Assembly (NCBI GenBank): GCA_029237695.1
Contig: CM055274.1
Coordinates: forward strand, 69,802,828 to 69,866,827
Reading direction: 5' to 3'
DNA length: 64,000 nt
From: Conchocele bisecta
Lineage: Eukaryota; Mollusca; Bivalvia; Lucinida; Thyasiridae
Below the pieces are notes generated by a model. That model had not been told where the DNA came from, searched no databases, and saw only the letters and a program-made list of their open reading frames with translations. Below, in pieces: positions 44,446 to 55,009 of this stretch. The position numbers were made by a program, and so were the translations under genes. Within the stretch, counting starts at the first letter, position 1. Every line of letters starts with the position of its first letter.

Positions 44446-45179
44446 ATGGAAAAAGGTTTAGACTCACTTAGCTAATGAAGTGGACGGTATTAAACAATTA
44501 AAACATGCTGTATGTCAGTATGCCTACATAGAGATCAAGCATGCTCCACGGAAATGCAAAAATCCGTTTGGGTCTAAACTGTGTAGTTGTGTTACAAAAA
44601 TAGGAATATTGGAGGCACTCTCGGAATTGTATAATGCTCCAATAAATTGAATAAAATATTGTATAGGTATAATGTGGATGACATTTCTTCACGTTACTGG
44701 ACATTGTACATTTCTAGTACAAAGGTATATTGCACGTAGCTTTTCAATATATCAGTAAAACTTGCACAAAACATCAATGCACATACAATGATTGGAAATA
44801 CAATTTCTGATTACTACAGAAGGCGGATGTCATTGGTTTTTCTGTAAATGCAAACCAATATTCAATTGTTGGCTCTTTAAAATACATCGGTAAGGCAATT
44901 TTCCATGAAAAAATTGTACTATTGTATCATAATGTATAATTAATGCACTCTGATTTGAATTGTATTTTGAAATATTCACAAATTAAAAATTAATCTTGCC
45001 CCATAAAAATTGGGACAGGAGGGGATGAGAAACTGTAAATAAATTTCATTTGGCCTTATTAATGAAGAAAATGTAGAAAGGTCGGTAAAATCAATGGATA
45101 CTCACCCATTCCGCTTGGACTCAGAAATGAAAAATTTACCGTTTATATATGCACAATGAATGACAACCACTACCCAACT

Positions 45180-45630
45180 CTATGTTTTGACCTGTGTGAA
45201 GTTTCAGAATGATTGGTTAAAAACTGTGGGAGGACTTGATTATACAAACTTGGCACTCCGATATACAGAAAAGTGTGCAAAAAATGACTAAGTTAAAAAG
45301 GCGATATTTTTTTCAAAAATTCTTTTATCAGCACGAAGAGGGGAGGTAGACATCTTCAATACGTGTAGAATGCATTGGTAAAGTTTCAGAATGATTGGTT
45401 AAAAACTGTGTGATTACACAAACCTGATACTCCAATAAACAGAAAAGTGTGAAAAAAAGGGATATTTTTGTCAACAATTATTTTTTCGGCATGAAAAGGG
45501 GAGGTGCACATCTTCAATATGTGTAGAATGCATGTGTGAAGTTTCAGAATGATTGGTTAAGAACTGTGGGACGAGTTTATTACACAAACATGGTAGTTCA
45601 AAATGCGGACGGCGGATGCCTGACAGACAA
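45180..45630. repeat. About 170-bp tandem units (three)
   Basis: Each unit contains GAAGTTTCAGAATGATTGGT, AAAACTGTG and GGGGAGGT..CATCTTCAATA. The array stops at GGCGGACGGCGGATGCC-like sequence just before the exon at 45658. Confidence 0.75.
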
Positions 45631-45657
45631 GGCGGCAACAATAAAAAACATTCTTAC

Positions 45658-45909
45658 TAGATCTTTCAAATTCTGTTGATCATCTGGCGATTTCAACCTC
45701 TTCGTCTCGTGATAATCCATGTGGCTGCGTATTGTCCTCCTTGTTGGGTAAAACCTGCGATTACTTTCTGGCACTAATCGCAGGCCAGCTGTCTGGAGAT
45801 GGGTTTTTAAATGGCGTTGTATTTCTTCGGGTCTGTCAACACCATCGTCTACCAGTTGGTGAATCTCACCAACTATGGAAGCGTCTATTCGCTGTGAAAG
45901 ACCGCCAAA
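45658..45909 (-). CDS. Exon: CARF-like DNA-binding region, central part
   Basis: Bounded by TTGTTTTCAG and CTA|GTAAGA; 84 codons in phase 0. It reads FGGLSQRIDASIVGEIHQLV and later ESNRRFYPTRRTIRSHM. R-(I/V)-D-x2-(I/V)-x3-I-x2-L-V-x-(D/E)-G-V and N-R-R-(F)-(Y/F)-P are hallmarks of the CARF/ALS2CR8 domain, which in vertebrate CARF binds calcium-response elements. Flanked in phase by exons at 46949 and 44171. This is the clearest CARF-family exon in the window. Confidence 0.88.
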
Positions 45910-46299
45910 CTGAAAACAAAATGGGACTCAAAATAAGTGATCGGAACACCCCCACAAACATCGCTTTCACACATGAACTACACAAATATCAGAAACCATT
46001 TCTTTAGGCAATACAATTATAAATGTGTTTTCAAAATTAAATTTGTCGCCACAGAAACAAATCTAACTTAATATGTATAACATAATATGCTCTACTAACA
46101 ATAAGTCCCACACCTTGAAAGATATGATGACAAAATTGACATCGAGCTCAGTATTTGCACACCCTGTCATAGAAAATTTCCGATTTATTGCTTTTAGTCA
46201 TTTATGTGTGTTTTGGCCAAGCGAACATACTGAAAATATCGAATGAAGTGTTGAAGTATTGAAGCAATTAAGCAACTTATGTAGATGCTATGGCAAGTT

Positions 46300-46640
46300 T
46301 GAGAAACTGTGACAAACTTCTTAAACCAAACTTCTTAACCAAAAATAATTAACGGTCAGACAGACGGACGGACGGTCCAAATACAATATAAAAATCCACA
46401 AAAGCAGTATTTAATATAAACAATTCAAAAGTTATACTGTTTGTAACCTCTGACACCAGTCACGTGGTGTAAACAACAGGGGCTGTTTCACTGCCTGGGT
46501 GATAGCAAAGTAGAATCAACGGAGATGATTCTACTGTGCTGCCAAGACATGCTTTTGAAGAGAAAAAAGAATGATATTTACAAGCAGCAGACGACACTTT
46601 TCGTTTCCACTGTTGTAATGGTTAAAAGATGTAAATACTG
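46300..46640. repeat. GACGG remnant and decayed hairpin element
   Basis: 46340-46390 is a GACGGACGGTCCAAATAC remnant. 46490-46560 is a degenerate hairpin (AAAGTAGAATCAACGG... / GATTCTACTGTGCTGCCAAG) related to those at 7516-7596 and 55965-56045. Confidence 0.55.
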
Positions 46641-46948
46641 GTATATACATGTAGCCTCCACTTTCATTTAGGCAACACAATTTTGATGCTAAATATTTCA
46701 GACCTGACCACAGGTATTACACAGTTCTCCGCTGCATGTATTCCACAACTATTTTGGGAAGAATACATTTGTTATTAATTTTGTGTAAAAATAACTTTTT
46801 ATGAACTAATGATTGAGCATGTTTATTTGTCCACAAGACACCAGGTCCAGAAAAGTGGAACAAACAATATAGTTGTTATTGATGTTTATCGAATATGCAA
46901 GAGAGCAAAATGGTTTGACTCTTTGAAAGCTAATTTTGAAGTTCTTAC

Positions 46949-47083
46949 TTCTCCAACAGGGTGATTGGTGTGTTCTTCCTTATCCGGGACAGTCATCATA
47001 AACATTTTTTTCCCATTGGTAGTGCTTGAAGACCGTATAGCAGAGCCTGCCAAAGCTCTACTTCTTTCACTTCCATCACCAAC
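46949..47083 (-). CDS. Exon: CARF-like protein, linker segment
   Basis: Bounded by TATGTTGGCAG and GAA|GTAAGA; 45 codons in phase 0 at both ends. It reads VGDGSERSRALAGSAIRSSS and later KKMFMMTVPDKEEHTNHP. The H-x-N-H at the end leads in family members into the R-(I/V)-D motif of the next exon. The Ser-rich middle is low complexity. Supported mainly by splice signals and phase. Confidence 0.75.
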
Positions 47084-47089
47084 CTGCCA

Positions 47090-48270
47090 ACATAGAAACA
47101 AGGAAATACTTGATAATAAAGTTGTCATTTAATGATGGAAACATACAGTACGCGACGGGCGAAATAAACGATGTACCTTTAGTGCCGCGTTTTGGCTTAA
47201 GGAGGAATCTTCAGGTAAAATGCCGCATCAAGCGAACTTATAGAATGCTGCCAAATTACATTTTTACACAAATGCAGATACCAACATAGGCATCCACTGA
47301 AATTATATTTGTACTTTCATGTTATTTTGGACAAATATTTCATTAATTTCAGAAGATCCATGTACTTTGTGAACAAGTACATTTCTAATATAACAATGAT
47401 CTGCAGGGCTCTAGATAAGGATGTATTCATGGAGTATTTTTACTCCATGATTTTCTTTTCAATTGGGTATTTTCAATTATCAATTGGGTACCTTACAACC
47501 GTTACCCCATTGTGTAAAATTGAAAAGGGTAGTTTCCATTTCTGGTATCAAAATGTTCAATAAACATGGCTACACAAAACATTGAATACGTGCCTGTGAC
47601 ATCTTTTAAGTGCTAGTTAAAACCAATTAGAAATTATGTTTAATTGGGCCTTTGATGCGTCTTTTTTCTCCACGTTTTGTTGATATTTACCGCGGTCTGT
47701 CAAATCTTAAACAATAACATCTAAATGAAAAGAAACTTAGTCTATTTGCACGAACTCGGACGTTTCGCATCACAAACGTTTCGGACCAGGGTCGAGTCAG
47801 CCATATCCTTATTGTTTCAGTCACATCTGAAAGTAATTACTTACGCGTCATCACCTGCGAACACTGTCCGTATTAAATGGCGAATTACAAAAAGGAATCG
47901 CCATTATCAATCGTAATCGACCGACCGGAAATGCATATGAAGTGCTTTTCACAAATACCGTCACCGTGTAATCTGCTACAAAATAGTGACTGTGCGTATC
48001 ATATTTATAAACATCCATAGACGCTTATTATATGTATAGTTGCATCATCGATATATACGCTTATTGTAACCAAATAAGACAGATAGGCTACCGGTGATTT
48101 TGTCACTGATTTTGCCATCGATGTCTTTGGCATTTTTCAATAACTTTATTGAAAACTGTCCTTGTCAAAATAGCAGTACGCAGATTGGGTTTTCAGATTT
48201 TTTGATTGCGTATTTACGCAAATACGCAGCTTATCAAGGCCTCTGGATCTACAGATAACATTTACTGTCA
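47090..48270. other. Intron, no features recognised
   Basis: AT-rich. A small fold-back TCATGGAGTATTTTTACTCCATGA lies at 47428-47451, next to ATTGGGTA-type words shared with the repeat remnants at 3779 and 56100. Confidence 0.4.
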
Positions 48271-48278
48271 ATAATCAC

Positions 48279-48410
48279 CTTTACATCAGGAAACACCAAC
48301 ACTTCTTTAATGGTTACTTTGGCTGGACAGCCAAGTTTTTTTGTTGGTTGCACCCGTAACCGCCCTTGTCGTGCATAGCGATGGTCAATTGCACCTTTCC
48401 TGTTCTTTTC
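48279..48410 (-). CDS. Exon: CARF-like DNA-binding region, GCPA motif
   Basis: Bounded by TTTTCACTAG and AAG|GTGATT; 44 codons in phase 0. It reads EKNRKGAIDHRYARQGRLRV, then QPTKKLGCPAKVTIKEVLVF. K-x-G-C-P-A-(K) followed by a beta strand ending in FP is characteristic of the CARF/ALS2CR8 region. It follows the exon with ILHCHHGKDKH in phase. Confidence 0.85.
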
Positions 48411-48499
48411 CTAGTGAAAATAATTACAGAAACAAGAAATCAGTATAACAAATGGATGCACACAGAAAGAAGCAAAAACCATAATAGCATACCTCATGT

Positions 48500-48950
48500 T
48501 AGTGAAGCCCAACTCCACTAAGTAATGTGGGTGTCAAACATGGCTCCCAGTGGCATATTTGAGTAACTCATACAAACTTCTTCACTTCAATTGTTGACAA
48601 ACAGATGCACAGACGAAAGGTCGGACGGTACAAGCAATATATATGCAAGTGGCATAATAGGACTAAGGTGTAGTTTCACTGTCTGATTAATGACACTGTA
48701 CAAGTGAAATAGCATGAACATTGGCCAATTGACTAAAAACATTAACCAAGGGGAATGAACTAAGTAATTCAAGGTTAAATGTAGGTCAGGGGTAGTTGAT
48801 GTACATCACTAGGAGATGAAGTTGTGCAAGTATGGTGGGTGTAGGGCCAGGAGTATTCCATATACAAGATTGAATAAAAACATTAACCAAGGTGTGATGG
48901 CGACGCCGACAAGACTACATAATTAAGCTCTCTCGAGCTAAAAATTGCAG
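48500..48950. repeat. Dispersed repeats; single unit of the 61-kb array
   Basis: 48705-48900 is a reverse-oriented single unit of the array at 60960-62540 (TGTACATCACTAGGAGATGA, GTAGGGCCAGGAGTATTCCA, AACATTAACCAAGG). 48540-48660 is a GACGG-type remnant. Confidence 0.7.
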
Positions 48951-49460
48951 AAAATCATGATTTTTTTTTCATGGCACACTACATGGCGATATATACAACA
49001 AAGAGACTTTACAACCAATCTTACGTTCAGTTGAGCGAGTCTGTCGCCATTTTTCCACGCATTTAAATATGTTTAGTCACGGGATTAGACGCATTAAAGT
49101 TTGAATGAATAATCATATTACTATAAAACAAGAAACAAGGCAAAGCCATAAAGGACGGTTTATTTTCAAGCCATACACACTTGGATAACAGATAATTATA
49201 CCCACTTTTCGTAAATGGGTATACATATGGTTTTCGTCACAGGTGTCACTTTGCAAATTTGCATTGTATTTATGTATGTTGTTTTAAACTATCATAGCCA
49301 GAGCTTGATAGTCAGGATATATTTTTTTAATAACAAAAGGTAGATACTGAACATGATGTTCAATTTGGATCAGACCACTGGTCATGGATTATCTCCCCCT
49401 TTTACAGTTATAATTCACTTAGTTTTGTAAGAAATAAACTACAAATGTGGCCTATTGTCA
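48951..49460. other. Intron, no features recognised
   Basis: AT-rich; 49135-49200 (ACAAGGCAAAGCCATAAAGG ... ACACTTGGATAACA) resembles 41440-41500 and is a repeat remnant. Confidence 0.4.
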
Positions 49461-49466
49461 TCAAAC

Positions 49467-49597
49467 CTTTGCATATCTCTCTTTCTGCTTTGTGTGTTTG
49501 TCCTTGCCATGGTGACAGTGCAGAATTTTCTTGCCAAGGCAAATGTACGGCTCTGGCCCCGACCACAGATCGTTTCTCCGTCTTGTGGAATCTAATT
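49467..49597 (-). CDS. Exon: CARF-like DNA-binding region, start
   Basis: Bounded by CAATGTTTCAG and AAG|GTTTGA; two bases plus 43 codons. It reads LDSTRRRNDLWSGPEPYICL then GKKILHCHHGKDKHTKQKER. In CARF-like proteins an aromatic stretch followed by (L/V)-x-C-x-H-G-x-(D) opens the conserved region. The entry phase needs one base from an upstream exon, which the frame ending at 49733 supplies as G (giving Glu). Confidence 0.82.
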
Positions 49598-49732
49598 CTG
49601 AAACATTGAGTATAGGTAAATATGCAATCATGTAAGTTGTCTGAAGCTGCTGTGTTATAACAAACAACATAAATAGTTTGATGAAAACATATAATCAACA
49701 TATCATATTTGGATGAGCAATATTAAGTATAC

Positions 49733-49823
49733 CTTCTTGCGACCGGAACAAAGCTTCATAAAAGTTACAAAAATTGTCATTGTCAAATGGATTAGCAGTG
49801 TTTTTTTTATCACCCAAATATAT
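49733..49823 (-). CDS. Candidate 5' exon of the CARF-like gene
   Basis: Open for 30 codons plus one base after an in-frame TGA, ending at a donor AAGAAG|GTATAC. The end reads NFYEALFRSQE and joins in phase to the next exon. There is no ATG in this frame, so the start codon or an upstream acceptor is unresolved; the only AG nearby in the right place is ATGAAG|CTTTG. The T-run (minus strand A-run) and polypurine tract upstream may hide the true start. Confidence 0.45.
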
Positions 49824-49964
49824 TCAGAACCACCCCCACCCCCTCCACCAAATAGTATATTTTTTTCAACTAGTTCAGACAGGTCAACAGATTATCCTGA
49901 ATGGAGGTTCACGCCCCTCTGGGCTGGGGGATGTCACATTTTTGTATCCCTCAAATATTTTCAA

Positions 49965-50495
49965 TTTTGTCAAAAGGGGATCTCGATTTTACCCGGGTGC
50001 AGCAAATTGGTCTCGACGGACCTCGTACTTGAAAGGGAATGTCCATGATCATTTCCTTTCAAATGCTTTCTCTTTTAGCAAATATAGCAGAACGTTATGA
50101 CATTTTACTTGCACAAACGTTTGTATCACTAAAGAAAGTTAAGAAATGGTATTTTAGTAACGAATGGGAGACACTTAAAAATTCACGGGCCACATGTTTT
50201 TTTGCCGAGGTCAGTCAAATGACCAAATGACATTACCATAATATCTACAGTATACATTACATTAATCTTGCTAACCCGTTAACCCAAACGATTTGGTGGA
50301 AGCAATAGCGACGAATCTACTCGTCGTTTCGAGTTCATGTTGCTTCAATACTTCAAAACATTCCTCGAGCCAGTTAAAGTATAACGGCGCCCCCTCCAGC
50401 GCCATGTTGTTGTTGTTGTTGCTGTGAGAACAATTTACGGCAAACGATTTACGGCACCTGGGTAAAATCGAGATCCCCTTTTGACGAAAAAGCGT
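49965..50495. mobile_element. Possible element with 38-bp inverted ends, between two divergent genes
   Basis: 49967-50003 and 50453-50490 are inverted copies (GGTAAAATCGAGATCCCCTT... with GTCAAAAGGGGATCTCGATT at the left). The outer ends TTTTGTCAAAAGG / CCTTTTGACGAAAA agree with a terminal inverted repeat. The inverted motif matches 24 of 27 bases of the 15-21 kb satellite unit. It may instead be a regulatory inverted motif, since it ends 30 bases before the CHIC-like ATG. Confidence 0.55.
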
Positions 50496-50522
50496 TTCCT
50501 ATTTTGCGTTGCTCCCAAAACA

Positions 50523-50635
50523 ATGGCAGACTTCGACACAATATATGAAGAAGACGATGCTGACAGTAATTCAAATGAAGCAGACATTCCTCCGTCCGAT
50601 CCCATATTTATTCGTGGAGCAGGCAATGTCACTAT
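50523..50635 (+). CDS. First coding exon of a CHIC1/CHIC2-like protein
   Basis: From the ATG at 50523 the frame codes 37 residues plus two bases, then a donor GTAATA. It reads MADFDTIYEEDDADSNSN early and DPIFIRGAGNVT at the end. CHIC proteins (cysteine-rich hydrophobic domain, membrane- and vesicle-associated by palmitoylated cysteines) begin with MADFD and an acidic stretch, and have a DPV-x-VRGSGHVT motif before the conserved core. The cysteine-rich core lies in later exons; I did not find it in 50.6-64.0 kb, so it may lie beyond the window. The context is head to head with the minus-strand CARF-like gene, with about 700 bases between. Confidence 0.75.
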
Positions 50636-50748
50636 GTAATATTTACTTAGAAGTGTCTAACAAAGAGTTCAAATACCCCATCTAACTCTAGACTCTTAGT
50701 TTGCTTTCGTTTTACAATATTTTTTTTACAAAGGGTCTTGCTGAACGT

Positions 50749-53306
50749 GGTTGCGGGTCAAAACGTAACCAAGTCAAAACGTACACAAACATAAAAAGTC
50801 AAAACGTACACAAAATCGGGTCAAAACGTACACAAAATCGGGTCAAAACGTACACACAAAAAAAAGTCGAAACGTAACCATAGTATATGATGCTCGTGTC
50901 ACTCCATTATTCAAGAAAGGAACCAAATCATCGCCTGGTAATTACCGGCCTGTAAGCCTCACGTCTATAGTTTGCAAATGCCTAGAGAAATTAATACGTG
51001 CTGCTGTTATTGAACACCTAAATAAGAATAATCTCATATCTAGTGCACAGTTTGGATTTCGCTCGGGTCGTTCCTGTGTTCTTCAACTACTTGATGTAAT
51101 GGAAGACTGGTCTACTTTTATTGAGAACAACAACTCTTGGGATACAGTGTACTTAGATTTCGCAAAAGCGTTTGACAGTGTACCTCATCAACGTTTACTA
51201 ATCAAACTTTCATCATACGGCATTAAAGGCAATATATTATCATGGATCTCGGACTTTCTATTGGAACGTCGACACTATGTAGCTGTTAAGGGATATTGTT
51301 CGTCATGGCAGGATGTTATAAGTGGTGTACCACAGGGCAGCGTACTAGGACCTATACTGTTTATTATTTACATAAATGACCTACCTGAAGTGGTTGATTG
51401 CAGTTAAGATATTTGCTGATGATACTAAACTATATTCACAGGATAGTGATTATAACAAAATTCAACAGGACCTGGACTCCCTATGTAGTTGGGCAGATCT
51501 ATGGCAACTAAGGTTTAATGTCAACAAATGCAAAGCCATTCATTATGGTACTCATAATCAAGAACATCTGTACTCAATGAACTCTGTTAATCTGGAAACT
51601 GTGTCTGAAGAGAAGGATCTAGGTATAATATTCCAACAAAATCTGAAATTCAGCCGTCACATTGCCTCAAAAGTTAACAAAGCCAATAGCATGCTCTCAT
51701 TAATTGTACGTTCCTTCGATTACATTGAAAAGGACTCGTTCCTCATGCTCTATAAAGCTATGGTAAGACCACATATTGAATATGGAAATATTATTTGGTA
51801 CCCATTCTTGAGGAAGGACATAATTAGTGTGGAAAAAGTTCAGAAACGAGCAACCAAGATTGTACCTCAGCTGAAGGACCTTGAATATATAGACAGACTG
51901 AAAGAACTTAAACTACCAACATTAGCACATAGGAGAAGAAGAGGGGATGATCCAGACTTTTAAGATTATCGCGGTATAGAAGACATTCCATCAGACAGAT
52001 TCTTTACAATATGCCAGTCGAGGACTCGTGGACATGATTATAAACTGGCCAAACCACGTTGTATAACATCATTTCGCCTACAACAGTTTTCACAAAGGAT
52101 AATAAACGATTGGAACTCACTCCCAAAGTATGTTGTGAACTCGAATGACATGAATGATTTCAAATCAAAACTCGACCAGTACTGGAACCACTATACTATA
52201 TACCAATTTTAACCACGTTATATATGTTAATATACATACATATATACTACCAAATGTGACATTAAATACTACAAACCTGTACCCTAAATATTCAAATCAA
52301 ACCATGCAAGAATACAAGATACATAGTATCCGAAGAATGACTGAAGAAAATGGGCTAAAAAAGGAGATTCCTCCTTACTTCAGAGCCCAGAAACCATCAT
52401 AGAGGTATCATAGAGGTATATAGATTTAAATTTAGTAATTTACTTTAGAATCAGAAATTTTAACATGGAAAAAAAAGTGTTACGTTTTCATCAGGAATAA
52501 GAACTTTGAACCACAGTAAATTAAAATTGTTCTGTTTTGTAAACATGTAAACTATTTAATTAAAATAGTCCAATAATATCATGTTTGTGACCTTTAAACA
52601 TCGTTTCTGTTTTTCATATTACCCTAAACTAAGGTACATTGGAACGCCGCAGGTGGCATCTAATTGACAGTTTGTCCACTGTGAATATCCTGTGTACAGC
52701 TAGGGGACTGATTAATTTGTAACATCATATGGAAACCATTGTTATGTCAATTACACATTCCATAATTAAACCAGTGTGAAGGATGGTATCGATCTGAGTT
52801 CGTTCTTAAGGATCTATAATACAAACTTACAGGGTCTGTGTTTATTTAATTTGTTCTATAATAACAAAACAAATTTATTAATTATATAACAAAATGAAAA
52901 TATTTTCAAGTCCAAGTTTACATTTCTGTTATAAATAATTCCATTTTATAATCAGAATTGAAACTTGAATGTGTGTCATTTTTAACCCGAAAGTGGTTCA
53001 AAGTTCTAATTCCTGATGAAAACGTAACACTTTTCTAAGTCAAAATTTACTAATTCAATATTGCAATTGCTATTAAATGTCAGTCAATTAATCACGCATA
53101 ACCATTAACAAACTTCTTTTTCCATGTTTAAATTTCTGATTCTTAGTAAATTACTAAATTTAAATCTATATACTATGGTTACGTTTTGACCTTTTTTTTG
53201 TGTACGTTTTGACCACGTTTGTGTACGTTTTGACTTCACCCCAGGTTACGTTTTGACTTATTTTTTTTGTGTACGTTTTGACTTGGTTACGTTTTGACCC
53301 GATCCC
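50749..53306. mobile_element. Fold-back element with CGTTTTGAC sub-repeats, 8-bp TSD
   Basis: Both ends are arrays of GTCAAAACGTACAC / GTCAAAACGTAACC units, in opposite orientations (50755-50880 and 53175-53300). They continue inward through CCATAGTATATAGATTTAAA and further to about 52515 and 52985. A perfect 8-bp direct repeat CTGAACGT flanks the element (50741-50748, 53307-53314). 8-bp duplications are typical of hAT and some other DNA transposons. A LINE fragment is inserted in the left arm. No transposase is found. Confidence 0.88.
50888..52420 (+). pseudogene. 5'-truncated non-LTR retrotransposon (LINE) reverse transcriptase
   Basis: The RT starts abruptly inside the domain (about [20 protein letters not shown]) and continues with [45 protein letters not shown] and FADDTKLY, the conserved RT blocks of CR1/Jockey-type LINEs. 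A frameshift lies near 51400 just before the FADD motif, and others near 51935 and 51975. The C-terminal part up to WNSLPKYVV is readable to about 52200. The 3' end has a short tandem repeat CATAGAGGTAT. The frame breaks show that it is dead. It is inserted in the left arm of the fold-back 50749-53306; GTATA at each junction may be the duplication. Confidence 0.9.
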
Positions 53307-53934
53307 CTGAACGTTATTGCAAACAAACGATACAAAACTTAATTTTCTGACAACTGACTGACCAGTGTTGTAACAAGAGCGCAAAAGGTTTGCCCGTAAT
53401 ACATCTGCTGTAAGTTTAACCAATCAATCAGTTTACACAATAGCCAACTGGTGTGGATGTCTGATTGTGGGCCGCACGATTCACCCAAATCCTCCCCAAA
53501 GCCTCATTTTCCCCCCAAATTCTCCCCAAATCCTCATGTAATGAATAAGTTATCCAATTAATATGTCTCAAAACCTTTTAATATCGTTCTTAAGAAGTTA
53601 TTGAACCCGATTTGAATACGTTTTTATGGTAAAAAGAGTCTTTATTCGATGTTTTAATTTAACTTAGGCATTCTAGCAGCCAAGGGAGATAGATCATCCA
53701 AAATAAATTATGAGATAAATGCAAAGGAGATAAATGTTGTTTGACCAATTTTGGTCGTCAATTGAAACATGCAAGTTATTTACCATTCCAAATGTGTATA
53801 ATACTATTCATCTGTTTTTTATCTCAATCAACCAACCTCAGCACATATATAGCTTTAAAATATGAACACGTCCGTAAATGTGAAGTGTCTATGCAGTACC
53901 TGTGGGGCCCGATATGCAGCAAGTTCTAGCCCAT

Positions 53935-54110
53935 TTGTTTGGGTGGTGGTTGGGAGCCAGCGAAGGGTAATTTAACGATCGGCGTTCATCCTTACCAGAA
54001 TGCCGACCTACATGGTTTGGCCCTCATGTACCATTTTGGCTCCCTGGTAGTTGAGAGCTAAATCCTAATATGAAATAGGCACTACCTATGACGGGCGACA
54101 TTAGTATATG
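53935..54110 (+). repeat. Partial copy of the (AAAC)n-tail SINE core
   Basis: The words GGGTAATTTAACGATCGG and GTTTGGCCCTCATGTACCATT are shared with the SINE at 56448-56817 and, inverted, with the 470-bp family at 21687, 33987 and 36625. It sits in the loop of the fold-back at 53469-54998. Confidence 0.65.
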
Positions 54111-54330
54111 AAACTAAATTTACCAATTGATAGCTTTACCATGATGTTAGTATGCTATAAACGGTACCGTAGTATATTGTAGTATTGCAGAACTACTTCC
54201 CGCAACTACCACGGTGTTACAACTTCTCTATTATAATTAAATGGTGTTATTGTCGCACTTCTCTTATTTGAACCAGTGATACAATTTAGATACTTCCGTT
54301 TCATATATAGTACATTAATAGCCTAGACAT

Positions 54331-54490
54331 AGTGGAGCGCCTGGTCGAGCGGTCTGAGGCGTCGGCCTGCTGATCTTACGATCGTGGGTTCGAGCCTCGC
54401 ATGCGTTGTGTCCTTGAGCAAGACACTTTCTCCACACTGCTTCAGCCCACCCAGATGTAAATGGGTACCGGCTAGGTACCTGAAAATAGT
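54331..54490 (+). mobile_element. tRNA-derived SINE (tRNA-Ser/Leu-like head)
   Basis: The head CTGGTCGAGCGGTCTGAGGC is a good RNA polymerase III A box and D arm of Ser/Leu-type tRNAs. GTGGGTTCGAGCC is a B box about 45 bases on. The body TGTCCTTGAGCAAGACACTT ... CCACACTGCTTCAGCCCACC ... TGTAAATGGGTACCGG is a conserved SINE core common in aquatic animals. It lies in the loop of the fold-back at 53469-54998. Confidence 0.85.
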
Positions 54491-55009
54491 ATTATTCAAT
54501 GATTAGTGACAATTTAAGCTGGTATTTACATCACAAAGTGAGTAATTATGAAGATTTGGGGATGATTTGCTGCATATCGGGCCCGTACTGCATAGACACT
54601 TGACATTTACGGACGTGGTCATATTTTCAAGCTATATGTGCTGAATTTGATTGATTGATTGAGATGAAACAACAGATGAATAAACATTTGGAATGGTAAA
54701 TAACTTGCATGTTTCAATTGACCAAAATGGGTCAAACAACATTTATCTCCCTTGCATTTATTTCATAATTTTATTTTATTTTGGATGATCTCCCTTGGCT
54801 GCTAGAATGCCTAAGTTAAATTAAAACATCAAAATAAGACTCTTTTTTTACCATAAAAACGTATTCAAATCGGGTTCAATAACTTCTTAAGAACGATATT
54901 AAAAGGTTTTGAGACATTTTAATTGGATAACTTATTCATTACATGAGGATTTGGGGGAAAATGAGGATTTGGGGAGGATTTGGGTGAATCGTGCGCCCGT
55001 CTGATTGTT

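Larger units (their letters stand above)
53469..54998. mobile_element. Fold-back element with ~450-bp inverted arms, 10-bp TSD
   Basis: The left arm (53469-53925) and right arm (54555-54998) are near-identical inverses: GGGCCGCACGATTCACCC at the left, GGGTGAATCGTGCGCCC at the right, continuing through CCCAAATCCTCATGTAATGA and ATCGGGCCCGTACTGCATAG. The 10-bp direct repeat GTCTGATTGT flanks it (53459-53468, 54999-55008). 9-10 bp duplications with long arms fit Mutator-like elements. The centre holds SINE sequence, not a transposase. Confidence 0.92.

Noticed and set aside
50435..50632. Minus-strand frame of 65 codons over the CHIC-like exon
   Set aside because: The plus strand shows a family match and a splice donor; the minus frame is its shadow plus the inverted repeat.
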